A DNA stretch of 64,000 nt from Nereocystis luetkeana (lineage: Eukaryota > Sar > Phaeophyceae > Laminariales > Laminariaceae), in the NCBI GenBank assembly GCA_031213475.1, contig JARUPZ010000034.1:2252501-2316500 (forward strand), written 5' to 3'. A program made the translations under genes and the position numbers. Within the stretch, counting starts at the first letter, position 1. Each line of letters opens with the position of its first letter. Shown one piece after another: positions 1 through 10,900 of this stretch. The notes under the pieces are model-generated. The model was not told the origin of the DNA, made no database searches, and saw nothing but the letters and a program-made list of their open reading frames with translations.

Positions 1-711
1 GACCCGCGAAAAAATTGAAGTATGCTGGCTTGAGCCGACCCGACCCGCGAGATTTTGAAAGCCTCTTGACCCGAACCGACCCGACCCGTGAGATTTCAAA
101 ATTTCCTGACCCGACCCGACCCGACCCGACCCGCGAGATTTCGAAGCCTCCTGACCCGACCCGACCCGCCACCTTCCGATTGACCCGTGAGACACGGGTT
201 TCATGCGGGTCGGGTCACCTTGACCAGCGAGGCCATTTATGATGACCCGAAGGTCCGACCCGCGGATCTGGCCCGTGGGTCGGCACTTCAAAAACAATAT
301 AGTGTTAATTTTAGTGTCCCGCAGCGATATATGCATGCGTATATGAGTTTGGCGGTGTTTTAATGTTTGAATATGATACCAAAGGAGTACCCTGGTATTA
401 TTGAGTATTGGTACGAGAGAAGCCTTCGGGTAAGAGAGCGGGCAGTGATTTAAGTGTCTCGGATCCGCGAGCCGAATGCGCGGGTCCTACCCGCGGGTCA
501 ACTCGTGGGTCATGCTGGCCTGACCCGCGAGTGTCCCGCTTCTCGCGGGTCATGATCTGACCCGGCCCGTGAGCTTTTCATAACCTCTTGACCCGACCCG
601 ACCCGTGAGATTTTGAACACTTCCTGACCAGACCCGACCCGACCCACCCGTGACATTTTGAAAACCACGTGACCCGACCCGCCCCGCGGGTCAACACCCG
701 CGAAAAGCCCT
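1..711. repeat. CCCGAC-rich interspersed element, right end
   Basis: Dense GACCCGACCCGACC runs alternate with GAGATTTTGAAA-like spacers. The segment ends near 711 with ACCCGCGAAAAGCCCTG, the reverse complement of CAGGGCTTTTCGCGGGT at 63907. Such CAGGG ends are usual for non-autonomous hAT-like elements, but no transposase is present. The left end lies outside the window. Confidence 0.65.
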
Positions 712-1863
712 GGTATTAACCAACACTCTATCCTATCGTGAGTGCTTCACCTTCACAGGAAATCGCGCTATGGTGCACTCGCGGCAGTGCCCCTTCCCAT
801 AGTTCGAGGGGCCTCGCCCGTACGCCCTCGCCAGCCCTTCCCTCACATGCCTGCACATCTGCGCAAACCCCACAGTCACACGCACAGGGGGGGAGGTCGT
901 CGGCAAAACATTAGGGCTGGGCAAGCACCGGCACAGCAGTATGTACTGGCAGCGGCAATCTACCAGCAGTAGTAGTCTACTGGCAGTAGTAATCCTCTGA
1001 TTGACGGGGTCACTACGGTTTGGCGGTACTATTTATCTTACGTACGCCAAAAACACGCCATACTATAGCACGGAAACCCATTAAATGTGTTTCGGGAGGA
1101 GAGAAGAGGCACAGATTTTAACGCCAGCATAATCGCTACTGACTGAGTCGATGTACCCACCCATGTAGACGCCCCATACTTGGTTACCATGTATTGCTGT
1201 CCCCCGTAATATGAGACCGGTCGTTTTCGGCGCGTCGACGCCCCCCTCCGTTGGCCGTGTATGATTCCACTTTTTTTTTAAGAAACCACTCCAGAATTAG
1301 AATGCGCAATAGTTCAACTTTCTGGCCAGAGCGGTGCCTGCAGGGACTAAGAGTTGCTTGAAATTTGAAATTTGGGTATTATCGGTATAGCAGCAGTAGT
1401 ACGACTGCCCATCTGCCGAGTATATACGTCACCAAGGCCAAAGCATCACGCCTACGGCGAGCTGTACCTACGGGCTACGGCGCTCGTGTAAGATATGGCT
1501 TCTCGCTCACTTAGAAGCGATAGCAGCAGCAGCAATGGCGTTCCGACGTCGCCAGCAAAAATCTACCCGGACGTGGGTACCGAGACCACGCACGCGGCGG
1601 CGCAGCGGCCGTTGGCTTTGCTTCCTTCGACACAAACAAGACCAGCCAATGCTATATAAAACCAGTTTCTAAGATCAGAAGCGACACGAGAAGGTCCTTA
1701 TTTCTCATTTCACATATTTCCGGGAAATAACTAGAAAAGTAATCGCCAGAAATCACAGCTCAAAACTTTCCCACAATAGTTGGTTTAAGGGCATACCCCT
1801 GGTATCATTTTCGAGACTCGGGACACGAGTCACTGAAACCAAACGAAGAAACATTTCTGGTTT
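712..1863. other. intergenic, no gene seen
   Basis: This stretch lies beyond the stop codon of the minus-strand gene that ends at 1864. I see no convincing exon, RNA gene or recognised repeat in it. It should contain that gene's 3' UTR, but no polyadenylation signal could be assigned. Confidence 0.5.
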
Positions 1864-1962
1864 TTATTTTTCAAAATCGTACAGAAATTCCCCAGCGACT
1901 GGTCGTTTTTTATTTGGCCCTTCCAAGAGTGTGGTGACGTTTTCTCTTTTTGACGTGCTCCC
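1864..1962 (-). CDS. last exon of the zinc/tudor-like gene
   Basis: The acceptor TCTATGCAG is followed by 32 codons beginning GSTSKREN and ending FLYDFEK, then TAA. Incoming phase is 0, matching the donor at 2402. Confidence 0.65.
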   Translation of the reverse strand, partial: GSTSKRENVTTLLEGPNKKRPVAGEFLYDFEK

Positions 1963-4900
1963 CTGCATAGACACGTAAAAAAACACCAGGTACCAACATA
2001 TAAGGGTCCTTATTATCGGAGAGCTTTTCCCCCATAATTTCCATATTTTTTTCGCGCAATTTTTCAATCTCCCAGATCTTCCTGTTTTTTTTTTTCCAAA
2101 TACGTGAAACTTAACAAACTTGTTTTTATTGCTGCTGAAGATTTCCACGTATAATGACAGAACGCCTCCGTATATTGATACATATCTCCAATTACTTCCA
2201 AACTTGAGAAAATCTGGAAAAAAAAGCTCTCCGATAAGAATGGGCCTAATAATGCTACTTCGTGCGGATATCATCAGAAAAATGACGGAAACAACCGCGA
2301 AACTGAAAAAAAAAAAAAACACCGCCCTCGCACCAAAAACGTAAAAACCCAGGAAAGTCGTAAAATTCTAGGAAAAATCCAGGGAACATTGTCATTCCTA
2401 CCGTGATGCCGGCCTTCGTTTTTTGTGCGGCGTTGAAGCAGGCCCGGCATGCTCCATTCCTGTAGAGCTCGGCTCCTTCGTTTCGGACATGCTTGCACTG
2501 CCACGCTTTGACGCTGAGGGGGTGCGTGCGAAGAGACAAACACAGAACGAACGCGTCACCTCACTGGCGTACACGTATCGAAATCATACAAAATAAAGGA
2601 CAGATCACGGTCTACTCTGTAGATCAACCGGATCCTACATACCAGGTGTAATATAACTTGTCAGCCTATGAGTGGGCGAATACTTTTACTGAAACGTTGC
2701 AAGTAAAAGACAGATAGGTAAAAGGCAGATCACGATCTAGACAACCTCTTGCTTGACATACGAGATAGATCCTACGCACATCTGCCATGTTGAGATGGAG
2801 ATCCGGAAAACAAAAAACGAAAGCTGAGGAATGCCACTCAAATCATTCCGAGCGAAAAAACGAAGCGAACACGAACTATTTCGGGGGACCATAGTTAATA
2901 GGACCTGTGGTATACATAAAAAACTATGTATTTAACCTTTTCTACTAACAATATTTGGTCCTATTAATTATGGTACCCCGTAATAACACGGAATAAAATG
3001 TCGCGATACGTACTATTAATACTAAGTACAAGGTTCCCCTCCGGGAGGTGCCTAGGGGAGTGGCGTAAGAAATAATACTCGTCGTTTGCAGTACCTGCAC
3101 ACCCGTTTGTTTAGAAATACAGTATAAAAAACTGCATCCACCCATCATTTAGTAACGTGAATAACACACACCCATATTTCTGAGGACAGACTAATATGTA
3201 CCGCTGTTTGTGGAAAAAGTGTGGGATCATTACTAGTATTAATACAATAGTATAAAAGAGGCTATACGGACGGGTAAGTGGATATTGATCCTAAACAGGT
3301 AACTCGGCGCGATCAACCCAATGCTTGCGGCGTAAACGTAAGTACAAAAAGTTGCGCGAGGTCGAGGTTGCGACATGTGCCCGGCTGAGTAACACCTAGC
3401 ACATACAAAATATATCCACGCGAAATAAATGCGTTTTTTGGCGCTCAGGGTAAAATAAACAATAAACACAACATCCACATGCTGAGAGTACTCGCCGTAC
3501 ATACTCCTCGCAGTACATATTCCCGAAATACTGCCAGTGCTCCAAGTATTCGAGTTGTCCCCAGCGAAACTAATTTGCGCCAACTCCCACTCGTTGGACC
3601 ATCTGTGGGTGATTTGTGCCGAACAATGGGCCTGTGAATTGTCGACACGGTGCACAGACGATCGAAGTATACTCCATACTCCAAGTATTACTGAGCATAT
3701 TGAGAGTATTTCGGTACTGCGAGTACTCGCAGTACGAACACAATTAATACCAACGGACTAAATATGCCATGTTATAAGATACGACAGCAGCAGAAGATAC
3801 GCGTGCTGCGACAAAGGAACGTGTACTGCTGTGCTCTTTCAGCTGGCGCTAGGACCTATCGGTCAGCAGCGTAGGACACACAGCAGTCAGTAACTACTAC
3901 TGTAAGTATTTATTTACGAATGTCGCTCTACACGATGCTCGTACGACCGATTGGTTGTACTGGACTCGACGAATGCACACGATCCAGGGATGATCGGTAC
4001 GGAACAAAAAAAGCCGGTCACACACAGCAGCAGGTATGTACATAGGCCAATGCCGATGACAACAACAAACATTATTGCTGTATACAGTAGTGGTGCTGAA
4101 AGTGCAGCGCGCATCTGCCTCATGCGCATAGTATGCTGCCTGCTTTTCTGTTGTTGGCGCACAGTGCCGAGCACAGCTGGAGCAGTGGCATTGTTGAATC
4201 ACACACAGCAATACGCAGAGGAAGCAGCAGGGAGAGAGGTGATGATGATACAGGTACGCCAGCCTGGGTTCTGTACGTTAAAAAGTATGAAAACAAATCT
4301 GGTACCTGGTAAGGCAGATGGTGAAATACGGACAGCAGGCTCCAACAAACACAACGAGCCACAGCAATACTGCGCATATTGGTGTGTCGCACACGCACGG
4401 CGTATGGGTGGCAGCGTTGGAACGATGGGATCAGTGATTGTCTGTTGCGTACCTCGTGTGAGGAAAACAGACACATACACCTGGACAACAATTTACCGAT
4501 ACGTACGTACAAAATAAGGCCTCTCGTATCGAAACCAGGGAAATAGGATTATCCACTCCCGCCGGGAAAAAAACTTTGAGCGCCCGCCACGCGCTCCAGT
4601 GTGCACGGATGGCGCCGAGACCTATAACAATGTGTCCGGTCGGGCTTCATGTGTCCGAGTACTTACTGTTTTGCCGAAAAGTGCCCGTGCGAAGAGAAAA
4701 GCTGGTAGAAGTACGAAAAATTGACAAACATACGTATACATGTATCAGGTACATACGTGTACGTTGCACGGCTTGCGACCGATGTAACAGAACCATGCAA
4801 GCGTTTTGGGGGACAAAACGCGTATACATACATCGGAACTATTTCTTCCTCTTCCTCCTCCTCCTCCTCCTCCTCCTCCTCCTCCGATGAGTCTTCTTCC

Positions 4901-7900
4901 TCCTCCTCCTCCTCCGACCTTTCAGGGCACTCCTGGCCTTCCCCCGGACCTGCCGCCGCCGCGGCCGCCGCCGAGGCTCCCGCCTCCTCAATAGCCATTG
5001 CGGGGAACGTAACCACTATTGGCGTCACCCTCTTCGCATAAGGCGACTGACGCAATTCGTGGGTGCGAACAAAAAAAACAGGGCGGGTGTTTACAGTCAG
5101 TGGCAGAAGCGACGTGGCCCGGTGCGAGGCACTCGTCCCGGGCTGGAAGCGGTGTGCTCACGTCATGCATGGCCGTAATGGCCGTAGTCGTATGACCATA
5201 GACCCTCTGTACCCATGTCATGCATGGCCGTGGTCGTGTGACCACAGACCCTTGCATCCCTACAATGCCGGAACGGAGCGCGCCGGGTTTTCACCGACCA
5301 GGAAGAACATTGCTTGCACTAAGCGCGAAGCGCTGTGAGGTGTTCGATGAGCAGATGAGCCGCATGAAGGGGGAGCTGCATCCTACGAAGAACCGCGTTA
5401 GGGGCGGACAGTCTTGCATATGGATCGGGGGAGGGGAGGGGGGTGCACTCATTCGTTGCTGGTCTCAGTCATTCGACCATTGAGCACGCATCCCTTTCGA
5501 GACGGTGCGCCGTCCCTACTCCTAATAGAGACATCTCCAACAGTTGCGCGCTCATTACGTCGTTTCCGTTATTTTTTTTGTTCAAAATCTTACCCCCTTC
5601 CTGTTTCGCCGCATGTGGCCGCCATCTATCTCCTAGGATAACGATTATTTTCTCGCTACTATCTATTACAAGGGATCATAGTAAATAGGACCAACTATTG
5701 TTGGTAAAAATAGGTAAATATGTACCAGTAGGTTTTTGTGTGTACCGTAGGTCCTATTTACTATGGTCCCCCGTAAATAGTGTACCAAACTTCTCCATGT
5801 CGGGGGGGGGGGTACTCATTTGTGGCTCGCCTTACTCGTTTGACCACTGACCACGCATCCCATTCGAGACGGAGGGGGGGGTGCCCTAATACGAACCTCT
5901 CTTGTAAAACAACTGCAAGCATTTTTTCGGGTGCCCAAACCGTGATCTACCCACCCACCCACCCACGCACACAACTACCCACCGACCCATCAAAGCACCC
6001 AAGTCTCGTTGCTGCCGAAGGGAGCCGTGCGTGCGGCACATACCCCGGTGCATGATTCAAAACCATTCTCCCAACTCTGACCCCAATCACCTGATACAAA
6101 CCATACAATTACCCTGCAGCAAGAGTTTCGTGCGCATTATCAACCATTTTATCGAAAAGTCGGGCCAAGTCGAACACTGCCCACGAGGGAAATTCTAGGA
6201 ATTGACCTGCAAGGAGGAGGTTTGGGCAGTATCAGCCAATGTATCGAAGCCTGGGCCAGCTCGCATACTGGCCACAGGGAAAAATATCGAAAAAAAAACT
6301 GCAATGAGAAGGTCTGCGTGCACTTTCAACGATTTTATCACTTCCAGGCCAACTCCCACGCCGGCCACAGGGGAGACAGCGGACACGGAACAGGCCGCAT
6401 GTACGGTGTCCGCCTCGGCTACGATCGGAGCCACTCCTCGGCTCACCTCAAGTATTGGTGTGAAAGGAACGACCGGCTTGCTGGCCCGCCTACCCGCTCT
6501 GCCTACGGGAGTGGGTACCCATCCGAAAGGTGTCACTAGCTCCATGTCCGTGTCCTCGTCGTACCTATCAATATGGAAGGGGTAACGGGGGGCGGGGAGG
6601 GGAGGGAGGGGGCGGGAGGGGAGGTTAGGGGAGGGGAGGGGAGGGAGGGAGGACGGAGATGGGATCGGCCCAAAGCACCACGAAATTGGCTACAGGCGCG
6701 GCGCATGCGACTCGACGACCGTCGCAACCTAACGAACCCATATTTACGAGGAATATCTCACAACGACTCTCGCCAACGACCAACCGAAGGACTGAGCGAC
6801 CAATAACGCCGCCTCTGCGATGCCCAACGGTCAAAAACTCTCACAACGGCTCTCATGGACTGACCAACGGACCGATCGACCAATCGCGCCGTCTCCACGC
6901 CCCCACTTTCTCATGGTCGTCGGAGAAATCGACGCCAACCCTAGGAACAACCTTCATGTTCACAACAGCCAAGCCTCAACCCATGGCGATACCCATGCCC
7001 TCGTCTCACTTGTCGTAGGGCCAGTCGTCGTATTTCACCCGCACGCGGCCACGCGGGGATCCCTCGCGAGGTCTCGGGTCGATCGCCACCACCCTCCCCT
7101 TGTACGTCAGCCCGTTCTTGTTCTGGAACGTGATAACGCCAGCTAGCTTCACCTCCGGGTTTTCCACCCCGCTCCCAACCGACGCGGAAGCTCTGGCGAC
7201 AGTGCATATATTCCATGAAAGGGGTTTCGTACAGAAGGTGTTGTCACGCGAGCAGGGAATAGGGGGGGGGGGGTGAGGGCGGGGTCGCAACCAGCGTGAT
7301 GTGTGATGGTGGGCACTGACACCGTGTAAGTTATCGATAGAAAGCGTCTGTTAACCTTTTTCATGAATACATGCATGGGTTCCGTATAGAAGGTGTTGCC
7401 GCGTTGAGCAGGGGAGGGGGAGGTAGGGGGGGGGCAGGCGAGAAGGGACGGGGTGGATCGCAATCAGCGCGATGTGATGGACGGCAGTGACGGGGTACAA
7501 AGTTTCGCTAGGGAGCGTCTATCAACCCTTGCGACCGACGTATTGCAACCACAAAAACCGAAAAATGCGGTCTTATCAAACCGTCTACCTGGTATGTATG
7601 TTGCGAGCGATTATCGGTCACTTTGCGGAAATTTTTCAGCATCTGGCGGGTGAGGTGTTGGCCCGCATTGTTTTGTTTTGCTACTATTACTTGGGACCAT
7701 ATTAAATAGGACCTACGTTAAGACAAAAATCTACATATTTCGCTATTTATACTAACGTCATTTGGTCCTATTTACTATGGTCACCCGTAATAGGAAATAC
7801 GAAAAAAGTCAGTTAAGTTGGCTCATTTCACCACACCCATTAGCAAACTAGCTATAGTGAAGTCCAGCCAACTCACAGCCCTACTGAACGGGGTTGTAAA

Positions 7901-10900
7901 TACCCTCATTGCACACATTGGACAGATGATCTGTTCCCATAGTTCATGATCTAGATCTTTCAGGGCAGATATATCAGTTAAATAGATGCCTGATCTGTGA
8001 TCTAGCTCGTGTTGCCGGGCGGGAGCTGCACAATCTGCACGTTCGCAGCACACGTTTCCTGGTTTGGATCTGCCCTGCAAGGCAGATCCTGCTCGACAAC
8101 TCATAACGGCAGCTTACAGCTTTTTTTTTTTTTTTTTTTTGCTCATCCCATTTATTATCTTCGCACATCTTCTTCTCTCTCTCCTTCCAACTCGTAACTC
8201 AGATCCGGGGTCACATAGCAGGCTCTTCTACCCCCTTCCCACTACGGTACGTGCCTTCATTTTTATCGCGAGAAGATTTCAGCCTGTTCTTCCCTCGTCG
8301 ACTCGCATCGAATTGTGCCTATACCCACGCTGCAAGGCGCTCTCAACAATTGAATCCTTTTTATTTTTATTTTTGCAAATAAAGTCAAATGTCCGACCCA
8401 CCTGGGGCTCGAACCCAGGACTCAAACACAAGTAGAATTCGAGGTTAACCACTTGAACCACCGGGGCGACCGCTGTAGTATCTAAATGATCTACATGATC
8501 GTGATATTTTTCGAGGTGTGAACGTGTGAACCCTGGTACCACTTCAGTCCTGCCCAAGACAACTTCCATGTGGATTGCCCCCAAAAACGTCGATGCGGCT
8601 GTACATGGGTTTCAAGGTTGGGGGCGTTGCGGCGCGGGGGGCTTGCTCCGATCGCTACTGACGCGTGCTACGATAGAGGTCACCTGTGTAGCACTGCCCA
8701 CCAAACACAAAAAAAAACCGACAACAAAGCCAATGGAAGCACGTCTTCCGCCTTTTTTTTCCCCAGGACATCTCGTTTTTTTTTTCTAGCTCCGAATGTT
8801 TCCATCGAGCCAAAATTTGGCAGACCGGATATGAGCCCCTTGGTGCACTCCCGTGAGTGTGCCAAAGCGACAGCACTTTTCGTGTCCTCCTTCGGGATGG
8901 ACCTTGTCGCTGAAGATTGAAAATGTGGTTCCAGGCGCTTGAATTTTCGGTTTCTTGTACTGTAGCCAAGTATTTTTTTCTGCTGTAGAACGAGAGCTGG
9001 AGGAACCCAGAAGTCGTAACGAGTACGTTCCTCCTTCTCGTTCTACAGCAGAAAAAAATACTTGGCTACAGCAGAACAAGAAACCGAAAATTCAAGCGCC
9101 TGGAACCACATTTTCAACCTTCAGCAACAAGGTCCGCTCCAAAGGAGGACACGAAAAAAGCTGTCGCTCTGGCGCACTCACAGGAGTGCACCAAGGAGCT
9201 CATATCCGGTCTGCCAAATTTTGCCTCCATGGAAACGTTTGGAGCTAGACAGAAAAACGAAATGTCCTCAGGAAAAAAAAGGCGGCAGATGTGCTTCCAT
9301 GTGCTTTGTTGTCGGGACTTTTGGCAATATCAGTTTTTTTGTGGGCAGTGCAACACAGATGAGGTCAGTAGAAGAGCTCCCTCTATAGTGCCGGTTGCCC
9401 GCCATAGTGCCGGTGGAATCGCCTGGCACAGATGGGATTCACCGGTGATGTGGAAGTGTGCGGAGTAAATAGTGCCGGTTGGCGCCATATATAGTGCCGG
9501 TATTGTTGGCTGGCGCATACACACCGGCGCCATACAGGGACCACTACCCTGGTAAAAGTTTAGGGTCAACATAATTCTGGTTGATGGGACCCTTCACTGA
9601 GTAACTACCCAACACCGCTACTACGGGGGACCATAGTTCATAGGACCTATGGAATACATAAAACCTACCAGGTATATATTTAACCATTTTTACTAACAAT
9701 ATTGGGTCCTATGAACTATGGTCCCCCGTAATAGTAATAGAATACCTGGTACTGTTTTTTTATACCTGGTAAATACAGCAGTAGTGGGCCCTATATAGTG
9801 CTGTCCGTCCTATATACTGCCGGTGAAATCGCTGGGCACAGATGGAAATAACCAGTGTAGCAGTGCGAGGAGTAAATAGTGCCGGTTGGCGCTACAGTGC
9901 CGGTGTTCTTGGCTGGCGCATATGATACCGGCACTATAGAGGGGCCACTACTGCTGTACCTGGACCCTGGCAATATTCACGGGGCGGCACTTGCATCAGG
10001 GTGATAGCGAAAAAACGAACGTGGTTGGGTTTTTCTTGCGGTCTGTAACCTATATTTGTACAAGTGATCCCAATCCATGGAACCTTGTAAGAGTTATCCC
10101 AACCCAAGAAGAATTAACGTCAGAAGTGGCGTATTGGCCACTTTTTGCTCATTATTCTTGGGTTGGGTTATAACTCTTACCTGGTAGCAATGTTCCATGG
10201 GTTGGGTCATTAATATACAGGAAACAGACCACAATACACCCAACAAAATTGTTCTGACCCAAAGTCTTCGCAAATACCTTATATTACATATGTATCAAGG
10301 TCAGGTTTGGGGCGGGGTATAGAGCCCTTCAATTGAGGAACCTGCCTCAGAAGGCAAAAATAGGTGCACCCCTGCTGTATAGCATTCGTCTACGAGTACT
10401 GACTGACGTACCAGGCATATGATATGTACGGACTGTTAACCCTTTTAGTACTGCAGTCCCGTTTTGGGGACAAACTACATAGAAATGGTTTGCCCCCAGA
10501 ACGGGACTGCAGTGTTACCCAACAGGGGTAAGGCCGCGTTGCCTCTGCTGGCCGACTTGGGAGGAAAGAGGGGGTGGCAGCAGTGGGGGTTGCAAGCACG
10601 TGAGGGGCAAGGCAGGCTATGTGTGGCCCGAGGTGAAGCGTTATCCCGGTGAGGCGCACTTCTGTTCCACATGTCTTCACATGACGCCGGAGAGGACTGC
10701 AGACAGTGACGGCGAAAATAATATACCAACCAAACAGAGAGAACGTTTTTATAGGCTAGCAGACTATACTTCCTTGGGCGACAACAACAATGACAACGCC
10801 ACCGTAACAACAGCACCGGCCTCAACACCAACATAAACTTCAACAACTAACTCACCAACAACAGTAAAAATAAACACCAACACCACCAACAGCAAAAAAA

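Noticed and set aside
3951-4517. 188-codon plus frame
   Set aside because: Random-looking composition, no splice context, located in an intron of the minus-strand gene.
8404-8470. tRNA gene with GGTTCGAGCCCC T-arm
   Set aside because: Acceptor stem does not pair and the same head, body and poly(A) occur at 29304-29637, so it is a SINE head.
9062-9388. 108-codon plus frame and matching minus frame at 8655-8969
   Set aside because: Both are translations of the two arms of the same foldback element.
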